Assembly (NCBI GenBank): GCA_039809495.1
Contig: JBDHVC010000002.1
Span: 1-64,000 of the forward strand
DNA: 64,000 nucleotides
Source of the DNA: JAFLCL01 sp039809495
Lineage (GTDB): Bacteria > Myxococcota_A > Polyangia > Polyangiales > Sandaracinaceae
Reading direction: 5' to 3'
The notes under the pieces are model-generated. The model made no database searches. It worked only from the letters and a program-made list of their open reading frames with translations, and was not told where the DNA came from. The translations under genes and the position numbers were made by a program. Below are positions 37,579 through 46,030 of the stretch, in pieces. How positions within the stretch are numbered: position 1 is the first letter of the stretch; every line of letters starts with the position of its first letter.

Positions 37579-39062
37579 TGGCCTTCACCCCGATCCGAGA
37601 GCTGGGCGAGACCCCGCTCGCGAAGCCCGGCACCTCGTTCGCCCGCGTGACCGAGGTCGTGAGCCGGGTGACGGAGAACCCGGCCCCGCGCGGCTGGTGG
37701 ATCCTCTTCTCGATCGCCGCGACGTTCACCGGCGTCCTCGGCCTCACGCTCGCCTATCTGATCTGGATGGGCATCGGGACCTGGGGCAACAACAGCCCCG
37801 TCGCCTGGGCCTGGGACATCACCAACTTCGTCTGGTGGATCGGCATCGGCCACGCGGGGACGCTCATCTCGGCGGTCCTCTATCTCTTCCGGCAGTACTG
37901 GCGCACGGCGATCAACCGGTTCGCCGAGGCGATGACGATCTTCGCCGTCATCTGCGCGCTGATGTTCCCCACGATCCACACCGGTCGGCCGTGGCACATC
38001 TACTACCCGCTGCCGATCCCGAACGCGATGAACCTCTGGCCGAACTTCAAGTCGCCCCTCCTCTGGGACGTCTTCGCGGTCAGCACCTACTTCACCGTCT
38101 CGCTCCTCTTCTGGTACGTCGGCCTGATCCCCGACCTCGCGACGCTGCGCGACCGGACGACGAAGCGCCTGCGCGCCCTCGGCGTGCTCTCGCTCGAGGG
38201 CGGCGCGCCCCGAGGCCTGCTCCAGCTCCGCGCCGCGATCTACGGCGGCCTCGCGCTCGGCTGGCGGAGCTCGCATCGCCACTGGCAGCACTACGAGCGC
38301 GCGTACCTCATCCTCGCCGCGATCTCGACGCCGCTCGTCCTCTCCGTCCACTCGGTCGTCTCCTTCGACTTCGCCACGTCGGTCGAGCCCGGCTGGCACA
38401 CCACGATCTTTCCCCCGTACTTCGTCGCCGGCGCCGTCTTCTCGGGCTTCGCGATGGTCATGACGCTCCTGCTCATCGCGCGCGCCGTCTTCGGCCTGCA
38501 CGAGCTCGTCACGCTGCGGCACCTCGATCTGATGAACCAGATCATGCTCACGACGGGCTCCATCGTCGGGTACGCGTACGCGATGGAGTTCTTCATCGCG
38601 TGGTACTCGGGCAACCCCTACGAGCGCTACTGCTTCATCAACCGCGCGTTCGGCGACTACTGGTGGGCGTACTGGTCGATGATCACGTGCAACGTGCTCA
38701 TCCCGCAGACGTTCTGGAGCAAGTCGCTCCGCACGAACCTGACCTGGATGTTCATCGCGTCCATCCTGATCAACATCGGCATGTGGTTCGAGCGCTTCGT
38801 CATCATCGTGACGACGCTGCATCGCGACTACATGGTGTCCGCGTGGGGCTACTTCCATCCGAGCATCGTCGACGTCCTCACCTACCTCGGCTCGTTCGGC
38901 CTGTTCTTCACGCTCTTCCTGCTCTTCATCCGCTGGCTCCCGATGATCGCCGTCGCCGAGGTCAAGATGGTCCTGCCCGAGGCGGATCCTCACTACGGCC
39001 ACGATCACGACGAGCATCACGAGCCCGCCCACGCGAAGGCGGCCCTCGCCGAGGAGGCCTGA
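37578..39062 (+). CDS. actC: Alternative Complex III quinol-oxidising membrane subunit (NrfD/PsrC type)
   Basis: A 494-residue integral membrane protein with about ten helices of the NrfD/PsrC family, which oxidises quinol and passes electrons to ActB. Helices are clear, for example ITNFVWWIGIGHAGTLISAVLYL, FAVICALMFPTIHTGRPWHIYY and LTWMFIASILINIGMWFERFVII. The conserved GHAGTLIS and HTGRPW blocks are typical. The C-terminal tail is His-rich (HYGHDHDEHHEPAH). The start coincides with the last base of the actB stop. Sequence and length look normal for ActC. Confidence 0.93.
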   Translation: MAFTPIRELGETPLAKPGTSFARVTEVVSRVTENPAPRGWWILFSIAATFTGVLGLTLAYLIWMGIGTWGNNSPVAWAWDITNFVWWIGIGHAGTLISAVLYLFRQYWRTAINRFAEAMTIFAVICALMFPTIHTGRPWHIYYPLPIPNAMNLWPNFKSPLLWDVFAVSTYFTVSLLFWYVGLIPDLATLRDRTTKRLRALGVLSLEGGAPRGLLQLRAAIYGGLALGWRSSHRHWQHYERAYLILAAISTPLVLSVHSVVSFDFATSVEPGWHTTIFPPYFVAGAVFSGFAMVMTLLLIARAVFGLHELVTLRHLDLMNQIMLTTGSIVGYAYAMEFFIAWYSGNPYERYCFINRAFGDYWWAYWSMITCNVLIPQTFWSKSLRTNLTWMFIASILINIGMWFERFVIIVTTLHRDYMVSAWGYFHPSIVDVLTYLGSFGLFFTLFLLFIRWLPMIAVAEVKMVLPEADPHYGHDHDEHHEPAHAKAALAEEA

Positions 39063-39063
39063 G

Positions 39064-39672
39064 ATGTCCGAGCACGAGCACGAGCCGAAGGCCGTCGAGG
39101 CGGCGGCTGGCCAGGACGAGGAGGGGCGCCCGACGGTGAAGCGACCCGTCCTCTACCTCGCCGAATTCGAGACACCCGCGGAGATCGTCCACGCGTGCGA
39201 GAAGGTGCGCGACGCGGGCTATCGTCGCTGGGACGCGCACACGCCGTTCCCCGTCCACGGGATGGACAAGGCGATGGGGCTCCCCGACAGCCGCCTCGGC
39301 TGGATCGTCCTCGCCGCGGGCCTGACGGGCTGCCTCACCGCGCTCGGCCTCATCTGGTGGACCAACGGCGTCGACTATCCGCTCATCATCGGCGGCAAGC
39401 CCCCGCTCGCGCTGCCGGCGGCCGTCCCCGTCATGTTCGAGCTCACCATCCTCTTCAGCGCGTTCGGCTCGGTGCTCGGCATGTTCGGCCTGAACGCGCT
39501 CCCCCGGCACCACCACCCGGTCTTCTACTCCGCGCACTTCGAGCGGGCGACCGACGATCGCTTCTTCATCTCGATCGAGGCCGCGGACGGCAAGTTCGAT
39601 CTCGACGAGACGCGCCGGCTCCTCGAGTCGCTCTCTCCGTGCCACCTCGAGCTCATCCAGGAGGAGTCGTGA
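39064..39672 (+). CDS. actD: Alternative Complex III subunit ActD
   Basis: A 202-residue protein with two membrane helices (about 80-100, GWIVLAAGLTGCLTALGLIWW; about 118-145, VPVMFELTILFSAFGSVLGMF). The cytoplasmic N-terminus contains the family pattern LAEFETPAEIVHACEKVRDAGYRRWDAHTPFPVHGMD, and the C-terminal domain ends SPCHLELI. It is a structural subunit with no cofactor. It starts one base after the actC stop, and its own stop overlaps the actE start (GTGA). Confidence 0.92.
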   Translation: MSEHEHEPKAVEAAAGQDEEGRPTVKRPVLYLAEFETPAEIVHACEKVRDAGYRRWDAHTPFPVHGMDKAMGLPDSRLGWIVLAAGLTGCLTALGLIWWTNGVDYPLIIGGKPPLALPAAVPVMFELTILFSAFGSVLGMFGLNALPRHHHPVFYSAHFERATDDRFFISIEAADGKFDLDETRRLLESLSPCHLELIQEES

Positions 39673-40541
39673 GGCTCGACGCTCGCTTGGCCGTGGTTCC
39701 CCTCCTCGCCCTGCTCGGCGCGTGTCGCGGCGGGACGTCGGAGGCCCCGCCGATCGTCCCCTTCCGCGGCATGCACGAGATGCCGCGCTACGACGTGCAG
39801 GAGCGAGCGGCGTACTTCGAGGACGGCCGCACGATGCGCCCGCCCGTCGAGGGCACGCTCCCGCGCGAAGCGGAGCCCGATCCGAGCGTGGACTCGGGGC
39901 GAGACGCGCAGGGCAACTACCTCCTCGAGGTCCCGCCGTCCGCCGTCCGCGCGGCGGGTGGGCTCGAGTCGCTGATGCGCCGAGGACATCGCCAGTTCGA
40001 CATCTACTGCGCTCCTTGCCACAGCGAGACGGGGGACGGTCACGGGATGGTGTCGCAGCGCGCCGCGGCGCTCGGCGTCACGTTCCAAGCGGCGAACCTC
40101 CTCGATCCCGGCTTCCAGCACCTGCCCGATGGTCGCGTCTTTCTGACGATCACCGAGGGCGTGCGCACGATGCCGGCCTACCGCGCGCAGCTCGACGTGC
40201 AGGACCGGTGGGCGATCGTCGCGTACCTGCGCGCGCTCCAGATCTCGCAGGGGGACACCGCGGCGAGCGTCGCGGATCCCGATCACGACGGAATCCCGGC
40301 GGGCGCGGACGCCTGCCCCGAGCAGGCCGAGGATCGGGACGGCTTCGAGGACGACGACGGCTGCCCTGATCCGGACAACGACGCGGACGGCGTGCTCGAT
40401 GGGGACGACCTCTGCCCGCTGGTCCCCGGACCTGCGTCGCTCCAGGGCTGCCCCGAGGGCAGCGTGCCTGCCGCCGGGCCGACGCCCGACGGGGGCGTGC
40501 AGGCCTCCCTCACGCGCTCCACGGAAGAGGTGCGAGGATGA
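39669..40541 (+). CDS. actE: Alternative Complex III monoheme cytochrome c, with calcium-binding-like tail
   Basis: A 290-residue lipoprotein (lipobox LLGAC, Cys about 19) with one heme c motif (CAPCH) in a cytochrome c domain at about 105-200; MPAY is a likely Met ligand. This part matches ActE, which hands electrons to the terminal acceptor. Unusually, the C-terminus (about 205-265) carries acidic repeats of the thrombospondin type 3 style: DPDHDGIPAGADACPE, DRDGFEDDDGCPDPDND and ADGVLDGDDLCPLVPG. Such repeats bind calcium in OmpA-like envelope proteins. The GTG start overlaps the actD stop. Confidence 0.88.
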   Translation: MRLDARLAVVPLLALLGACRGGTSEAPPIVPFRGMHEMPRYDVQERAAYFEDGRTMRPPVEGTLPREAEPDPSVDSGRDAQGNYLLEVPPSAVRAAGGLESLMRRGHRQFDIYCAPCHSETGDGHGMVSQRAAALGVTFQAANLLDPGFQHLPDGRVFLTITEGVRTMPAYRAQLDVQDRWAIVAYLRALQISQGDTAASVADPDHDGIPAGADACPEQAEDRDGFEDDDGCPDPDNDADGVLDGDDLCPLVPGPASLQGCPEGSVPAAGPTPDGGVQASLTRSTEEVRG

Positions 40542-41914
40542 GCTCCGAGAACAAGCCCGAGAAGAAGTCGAGCCCGGACCGCTATCGGATCCCGCGTGGC
40601 GCGGGGTGGGCCAACGCGTGGAAGCTCGCGGCGGCCGCCGGTGCCCTCGGAGCTGCGCTCTCCGCGGTCGCGTGGTCGAGCGATCCGCACCGCTTCGCCT
40701 TCTCGTGGCTCTTCGCGTTCATGACGGTGCTGGCCATCGCGCTCGGCAACCTCTTCTTCGTGATCATCCAGCACATGTCGGGCGCGAGCTGGAGCGTGAG
40801 CTGGCGGCGCGTGCCGGAGCTCTTCGCGTCCGCGCTGCCCGTCTTCGCGCTGCTCTTTCTGCCGATCGCCGCCTCGATGCACGAGCTCTACCCGTGGATG
40901 GAGGTCGAGCCGCCGAGCTCGGCGGAGCACGGCGCGCCCGCCGCCCACGAGGCCCACGAGGGGCACGCGCGTGGAGAGTCGCTGATCGGCGCCTCGGTGG
41001 CGCGAGCGCAGGATCACGGCGCGGCGCACGAGGCCTCGGCGGAGGGCGCCCACCACACGCCGCAGCACGCGCTCCACGAGGAGACGATCCTCGCGAAGCT
41101 CGCGTTCCTGAACCCGAGCTTCTTCTACGTGCGCGCGCTCGTCTACTTCGCGATCTGGACCCTCCTCGGGCTCTACTACGCGCGGCGCTCGACCGAGCAG
41201 GACAAGAAGCGCGACCTCGCGAGCACCAAGGCGCTCCAGAGCTGGTCGCCGCTCGCCACGATCGGCTTCTCCCTGTCGCTCACCTTCGCCGCCTTCGACT
41301 GGCTGATGTCCCTCGAGCCCGCGTGGTACTCGACGATCTTCGGCGTCCAGTACTTCTCCGTCGCGGCCGTCGCGGGCCTCGCCTCGATCATCGTGGTGAC
41401 CTACTCGCTCACGACCTCGGGCGTGCTCGGCGAGGCCGTCCAGGTGGAGCACTACCACGACCTCGGGAAGCTCCTCTTCGGCTTCCTCGTGTTCTGGGCG
41501 TACATCAGCTTCTCGCAGTTCATGCTGATCTGGTACGCGTCGATCCCCGAGGAGACGACCTACTACCACATCCGGTGGGCCGGCGGCTGGCGGGCGTTCT
41601 CCATCGTCACGCTCGGAATTGGCCACTTCGGGTTCCCGTTCTTCTTCATGCTGTCGCGCAACGTGAAGCGGCGCGTCTCGATGCTCCGCTTCGCCGCCGC
41701 GTGGCTGCTCGCGATGCACGTCCTCGAGGTGTTCTGGCTCGTGATGCCCTACGCGAGGGAGGGCCAGCTCACGATCCACTGGATGGACGTCGCGACCCTG
41801 CTCGCCGTCGGCGGGATCTACCTCGCGATCGTCTTCTTCCGGATGACGCAGGTGCCGCTCGTGCCGATCGGTGATCCCCGGCTCGCTCGCTCTCTCCGCC
41901 ACGAGGTGGTCTGA
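40538..41914 (+). CDS. actF: Alternative Complex III membrane subunit ActF
   Basis: A 458-residue multi-spanning subunit of the same general fold as ActC, with about ten helices (for example FSWLFAFMTVLAIALGNLFFVII, LATIGFSLSLTFAAFDWLMSLEP, LLFGFLVFWAYISFSQFMLIW). The family blocks DWLMSLEP and FSQFMLIWYASIPEET are conserved. A His/Ala/Glu-rich loop of about 70 residues (about 128-190, with EAHEGHARG and HHTPQHALHE) is inserted after the third helix on the periplasmic side. Start and stop overlap both neighbours by four bases or fewer. Confidence 0.92.
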   Translation: MSSENKPEKKSSPDRYRIPRGAGWANAWKLAAAAGALGAALSAVAWSSDPHRFAFSWLFAFMTVLAIALGNLFFVIIQHMSGASWSVSWRRVPELFASALPVFALLFLPIAASMHELYPWMEVEPPSSAEHGAPAAHEAHEGHARGESLIGASVARAQDHGAAHEASAEGAHHTPQHALHEETILAKLAFLNPSFFYVRALVYFAIWTLLGLYYARRSTEQDKKRDLASTKALQSWSPLATIGFSLSLTFAAFDWLMSLEPAWYSTIFGVQYFSVAAVAGLASIIVVTYSLTTSGVLGEAVQVEHYHDLGKLLFGFLVFWAYISFSQFMLIWYASIPEETTYYHIRWAGGWRAFSIVTLGIGHFGFPFFFMLSRNVKRRVSMLRFAAAWLLAMHVLEVFWLVMPYAREGQLTIHWMDVATLLAVGGIYLAIVFFRMTQVPLVPIGDPRLARSLRHEVV

Positions 41915-42396
41915 TGTCACGCGCAGGCAACGGTCAGCCGAAGGTCCGCTTCTCGCGGGCGGGGAAGCCGCTCCCCGACGCGTCGCCGACGCCCGATCAC
42001 GCGCTCTTGGCCGTCCTCGTCGTGGCGGCGACGGCCCTCGTCGGGGTGCTCTTTCTGGCTGACTCGATGGTGGACATGACCCGCCGCGGCGTTCAGCGCG
42101 CGGACGTGGATCAGAGCTGGACGAGCGAGGCGCTCGCCGCGCATCGCCAGAGCACCCGTGAGGCGCTCGAGGGCGGACATCCCTCGATCGACGAGGCGAT
42201 CTCGGACCTCGCGCGACGCGGCCGGAGCGCCTTCCCGCAGGTGCGACCGTTCCAGTCGAGCGTGGCGGTCGAGGGCTGGAGCCGCCGCCCTCCGGAGGCG
42301 GCGCCACCGACGCCGACGCCGGAGCCGGTCGTCGTCTCGGCGCCGACGCCGAGCGCGGCCTCGGACGCGCCCGCCGGAGCGGGCCAGGTGCCCTGA
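41914..42396 (+). CDS. Small single-pass membrane protein of the act operon
   Basis: A 160-residue protein with one membrane helix (about 30-50, ALLAVLVVAATALVGVLFLAD), an exported helical segment rich in charged residues and a Pro/Thr/Ala tail. The start overlaps the actF stop (TGATG), so it is translationally coupled to Alternative Complex III. I do not recognise it among ActA-F. It could be an extra assembly or linker subunit between this complex and the downstream Cox module, a purely contextual inference. Confidence 0.65.
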   Translation: MSRAGNGQPKVRFSRAGKPLPDASPTPDHALLAVLVVAATALVGVLFLADSMVDMTRRGVQRADVDQSWTSEALAAHRQSTREALEGGHPSIDEAISDLARRGRSAFPQVRPFQSSVAVEGWSRRPPEAAPPTPTPEPVVVSAPTPSAASDAPAGAGQVP

Positions 42397-42458
42397 TCGA
42401 TTGGGCCCCCTCGAGGGCGACGGCGGTGTGTATGGGATCGTGTTCGACGGCAGTGAGT

Positions 42459-42478
42459 CGAGGGGGGCGCCCCTCTCG
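42459..42478 (+). terminator. GC-rich hairpin between the act and cox genes
   Basis: An 8-bp stem (CGAGGGGG against CCCTCTCG, one G-U pair) with a GCGC loop lies 63 bases after the small act-operon gene and 49 bases before coxB. There is no U-tract; it could be a processing or attenuation site instead. Confidence 0.3.
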
Positions 42479-42526
42479 CGATGAGGCGAGTTCCCCGACG
42501 AGCGTCGAGGGGTGAGTCGAGGAGAC

Positions 42527-43591
42527 ATGGAGAACCAGACCGAGCCCAGCCTTCTGCTACCAGCGCAGCTGTCGACGATCGCGCCGCAGGTAGACTCGCT
42601 CTATCACGCCCTGCTCTGGTCGAGCGTCGTCGTGTCCGTCGCCGTCGTGGCCGCGATGCTCTTCTTCGCGTGGAGCTACCGCCGCCGGCCGGGGGTGAAG
42701 GCGGAGCCGAGCGGCGAGAATTGGCCGCTCCAGGTGGGCGCCATCCTCGGCGGTGCGGCCGTCGTCCTCGTGACCTTCTTCTCGGGCTGGGGCGGCTTCA
42801 TCACCGCCGCGCAGGCCCCCGACGACAGCGTCGCGATCCGCGTGCGCGCCGACGCCTGGGCGTGGCAGTTCGAGCACCCGAACGGGCTCACCGAGGAGAA
42901 CGAGGTGCACGTCCCCGCGAACGTCCCGGTTCGGCTCGTGATGTCGTCCGCCGACGTGGCGCACTCCTTCTTCGTCCCGGATTTCCGCGTCCAGCAGGTG
43001 ATCGAGCCGGGGAGCTTCTCGAGCGTCTGGTTCGAGGCGGTGGAGCGGGGCTCCGACGCCGCGGCCTCGGACACGGTGGCGGACCGGGTGCTCTACTCGA
43101 CGCGCGCGACGTGCGGTGAGTACTGCGGCGCCAGGGGCGACGAGACGGCGTGGAGCCCGAACGGGGGACACGCGACGATGAGCGCCGCGATCCACGTGCA
43201 GCACGAGCAGGACTACCGCGCGTTCGTCGCGCGTGGGCCCGCGCTGCCGTGCCGCCAGCCGGACGGCACGTGTGGGATCGGCGGGGAGTGCAGCGCCGAG
43301 GAGTCCGGCGGCTGCCTCTTCACCTCGAAGACCTGCTCGGCCTGCCACCAGAACCAGGCGGATCGCCCGCAGCTCGTCGGCCCGACGCTCTATGGAGCGT
43401 GGGGACATGAGCAGCCGCTCTCGGACGGGACGACGGTCGCCGTCGACGAGAGCTACGTCCGGCAGTCGATCCTGCAGCCGGCGTCGCAGATCGCGCAGGG
43501 CTTTCCGAACGTGATGCCGACGATCCCTCTCACCGACCGCGAGGTCACCGCGCTCGTCGCGTACATCCAATCGCTCCACCCGAGCGAGTGA
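42527..43591 (+). CDS. coxB: Cytochrome c oxidase subunit II-like protein with Cu_A insertion and heme c domain
   Basis: A 354-residue protein with two N-terminal helices (about 30-50 and 68-90), a cupredoxin domain and a C-terminal cytochrome c (CSACH at 270-274, likely Met ligand in PNVMPT), the caa3-type layout. Cu_A ligands are H146 (DVAHSFFVPDF), C196, E198, C200, then H215 and M218. In ordinary subunit II the second Cys is followed by His after three residues; here 11 extra residues (GDETAWSPNGG region) intervene. Four more cysteines (C242, C249, C255, C263) precede the heme motif and may form disulfides. Start ATG 42527 has GAGGAG; GTG 42512 is weaker. Confidence 0.88.
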   Translation: MENQTEPSLLLPAQLSTIAPQVDSLYHALLWSSVVVSVAVVAAMLFFAWSYRRRPGVKAEPSGENWPLQVGAILGGAAVVLVTFFSGWGGFITAAQAPDDSVAIRVRADAWAWQFEHPNGLTEENEVHVPANVPVRLVMSSADVAHSFFVPDFRVQQVIEPGSFSSVWFEAVERGSDAAASDTVADRVLYSTRATCGEYCGARGDETAWSPNGGHATMSAAIHVQHEQDYRAFVARGPALPCRQPDGTCGIGGECSAEESGGCLFTSKTCSACHQNQADRPQLVGPTLYGAWGHEQPLSDGTTVAVDESYVRQSILQPASQIAQGFPNVMPTIPLTDREVTALVAYIQSLHPSE

Positions 43592-43618
43592 CGCATCACC
43601 GACTCTCCGAGGTTTCAG

Positions 43619-45286
43619 ATGTCCACCGCCGTCGCAGCTCGCGAACAAGAACCGGACTACCTCAGCTCGAAGAAGGGGATCGCGTCGTGGTTGACGAGCG
43701 TCGACCCGAAGCGGGTCGCGGTGCTCTACCTCGCCGCGATCCTGACCTTCTTCGCCGTGGGGAGCGTCCTCGCGGTCCTGCTCCGCGTCGAGACGATGTC
43801 GGCGGGCCGCGCGATGCTGAGCGCGAGCGCCTACGATCGCCTCTTCTCGATGCACGGCGCGATCATGGTGTTCCTGGTGCTCGTGCCGGCGTTCCCCGCG
43901 GTGCTCGGGAATTTCTTCGTCCCGATGATGGTCGGCGCGCGAGGGCTCGCGTTCCCGCGGCTCGCCGTCGTCGGCTTTCGGCTCTACGCGGCCGGGGCGG
44001 TCCTCGCGCTCGTCGCCGCCGCGCTGAACGGATCGGACGCGAGCTGGACCTTGGCCGTCCCCTACAGCCTCCACGCGGGGATCGGCGCGACGGTGCTCGC
44101 CGCGGGCATCGCGCTCGTCGCCCTCTCCTCGATCCTCACGGCGCTGAACCTGGTCGTCACGGTCCAGAAGATGCGCGCGCCGGGGCTCGACTACCGCCGC
44201 CTCCCGCTCTTCGTGTGGGGCATGCTCGCGGTGAGCCTGGTCCAGCTCTTCGCGAGCCCCGTGCTCGCGGCGACGATGTTGCTCCTCGTCGCGGAGAAGA
44301 CGATCTCGCTGGGGCTCTTCGATCCGAGCCTCGGAGGGGACCCGGTCCTCTATCAGCACCTCTTCTGGTTCGGTGTCCACCCGATCCTCTACGGGACGGT
44401 GATCGGCGCGATGGCGGTCGTGAGCGAGATCCTCGCGACGTTCACGCGGCGCGAGGTCTCGGGCCACCGCTTCGTCGCGGGCAGCCTGATCGCGCTCGCC
44501 CTGCTCGCCTTCCTCGGCTGGGGGCAGCACCTCTTCGCGGGTGGCCTGTCGGTGTACGCGACGCTCGTCTTCTCGGCGCTCGGCCTGCTCGTCGCGATCC
44601 CCGCCGTCGTGATCGTCGTCAATTGGCTGGCGACCCTCAAGGGTGGGTCGATCGCGTTCGAGACGCCGATGCTCTACGCGCTCGGCGTCATCGTGCTCCT
44701 CACGATCGCGGGCTTGGCGAACCTCTTCCTCATGGCGCCCGCGGTCGGCGTGTACCTGCGCGGGACGGCCTTCGAGAGCGCGGCGCTCCACTATCTCCTG
44801 GGCGGTGCAGCCCTCTTCGGCTTCCTCGGCGGGCTCCACTACTGGTGGCCGAAGATGTTCGGACGCGGCTACAACGAGACGCTGGCGCGGGCCGGGTTCG
44901 CGCTCCTCTTCATCGGCTTCAACCTCGCGTTCCTCACGCAATTCGCGCTCGGATCGCGCGGGCTCGCGGGCGCGTCCTACGACTTCGCCGCGGACTTCCA
45001 GGCGCTCCAGCTCGTCTCGTCGATCGGCGGGTTCGCGCTCGTCGCCGGGGTGCTCCTCGTGCTCGTGGTCTTGGGGATGGGGCTCGCCGAGCGGGAGAGG
45101 GCGCCGAAGAACCCCTGGGGGTCGGCGAGCTACGAGTGGCTGGCGGCCTCGCCCCCGGTCGAGGACAACTTCGCGGTCGAGCTCGTCATGGAGCGCGGCC
45201 CCTACGACTACGACCTCGCGAGCGATGAGGAGCTCTCCGACGCGGGGAGCGAAGAGCCGGCGGTGGCGGCGACGCCGACCGAGTGA
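43619..45286 (+). CDS. coxA: Heme-copper oxidase subunit I homologue lacking the catalytic centre
   Basis: A 555-residue protein with about 12 helices, clearly of the subunit I family by length, helix pattern and blocks such as SMHGAIMVF, LYQHLFWFGVHP, NWLATLKGGSI, ETPMLYALG and YWWPKMFGR. Both low-spin heme ligands remain (H79 and H391). Against the standard pattern I read these losses: D-channel Asp to G109 and Asn to A116; HPEVY Glu to I256 (H254 and Y258 kept); first Cu_B His of the HH pair to Q303 (H304 kept); K-channel Lys to I332; metal-site His-Asp to R381-G382; heme a3 His to A389; Arg-Arg propionate pair to G451-A452. An intact frame with normal length argues against a pseudogene. 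It is unlikely to reduce oxygen and may be an electron-transfer or structural subunit. Confidence 0.88.
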   Translation: MSTAVAAREQEPDYLSSKKGIASWLTSVDPKRVAVLYLAAILTFFAVGSVLAVLLRVETMSAGRAMLSASAYDRLFSMHGAIMVFLVLVPAFPAVLGNFFVPMMVGARGLAFPRLAVVGFRLYAAGAVLALVAAALNGSDASWTLAVPYSLHAGIGATVLAAGIALVALSSILTALNLVVTVQKMRAPGLDYRRLPLFVWGMLAVSLVQLFASPVLAATMLLLVAEKTISLGLFDPSLGGDPVLYQHLFWFGVHPILYGTVIGAMAVVSEILATFTRREVSGHRFVAGSLIALALLAFLGWGQHLFAGGLSVYATLVFSALGLLVAIPAVVIVVNWLATLKGGSIAFETPMLYALGVIVLLTIAGLANLFLMAPAVGVYLRGTAFESAALHYLLGGAALFGFLGGLHYWWPKMFGRGYNETLARAGFALLFIGFNLAFLTQFALGSRGLAGASYDFAADFQALQLVSSIGGFALVAGVLLVLVVLGMGLAERERAPKNPWGSASYEWLAASPPVEDNFAVELVMERGPYDYDLASDEELSDAGSEEPAVAATPTE

Positions 45287-45330
45287 GCCGTGCTTGTTTC
45301 GATGATTCGTCACCCGGAAGGAACCGAGAG

Positions 45331-46002
45331 ATGAGCGCAGAGAGCGCGAGCGCGTCCGCGAGCCCGAGGTGGCTCGCGCCCCAATACGAGACGGCGGCGC
45401 AGCAGTACGAGGCTGCGAAGCTCGGAACGTGGCTCTTCGTCGCCCAGGCGATCCTGTTCTTCGGCGCGGTGTTCGCGGCGTACGGGGTCTTCCGGGTCGG
45501 GCACCCGGAGGCGTTCGGCGCGGGCTCGCTTCAGCTGAACAAGTGGGTCGGGGGAGCGAGCCTGATCGTGGCGCTCGCCGCCGCGTGGATGGGGGCGCTC
45601 GCGGTGAGGAGCGCGCAGCTCGGCAAGCGAGACGAGGTCGCGCGGTGGTTGGGCGTCGCGCTGCTCCTCGGCGTCGCGTTCCTCGTGCTCGTGGGCGTCG
45701 ACGTCGGCGCGTGCGCGTCGCGCGGCCTCTTGCCCGGCGCGCACTGGAGCCCTCGCCACCTGGTCGGCTTGGCCGCGCCCGTGCCCTACATGAGCACCTT
45801 CTTCGGCGTCTATTTCGCGATGATCGGTCTCCACGCGCTCTACGTGCTCGGCGGGATCGGCTGGCTCGCGTGGGTCCTCGTCCGCGCGAACAAGGGAGAC
45901 TTCTCGAAGGATTACTGGAACCCGGTCGAGATGGCGGGGCTCCACTGGGCCTTCGTCTGCGCGGTCTGGGTCTTCGCCTACCCGCTCCTCTACCTCGTCT
46001 GA
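45331..46002 (+). CDS. coxC: Cytochrome c oxidase subunit III-like protein
   Basis: A 223-residue membrane protein with about five helices in the subunit III pattern: KLGTWLFVAQAILFFGAVFAAY, then a helix pair, YMSTFFGVYFAMIGLHALYVLGG, and LHWAFVCAVWVFAYPLLYLV at the end. The widely conserved Glu of the second block (usually SEVLFF) is Ala 40 here, and the usual His/Asp of the last helix (WHFVD) read WAFVC. Start 45331 has GGAAGGAACCGAGAG upstream; a start at 45283 would add a non-conserved lead. It lies between coxA and coxD in the same orientation. Confidence 0.85.
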   Translation: MSAESASASASPRWLAPQYETAAQQYEAAKLGTWLFVAQAILFFGAVFAAYGVFRVGHPEAFGAGSLQLNKWVGGASLIVALAAAWMGALAVRSAQLGKRDEVARWLGVALLLGVAFLVLVGVDVGACASRGLLPGAHWSPRHLVGLAAPVPYMSTFFGVYFAMIGLHALYVLGGIGWLAWVLVRANKGDFSKDYWNPVEMAGLHWAFVCAVWVFAYPLLYLV

Positions 46003-46030
46003 ACGCTCCTCGCGGAGCCTGGAGTCCATC

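Noticed and set aside
43619..45286. NO reductase-type reading of the unusual CoxA
   Set aside because: NOR families keep the proximal high-spin heme His; here that position is Ala, and no Fe_B-type Glu set is apparent.
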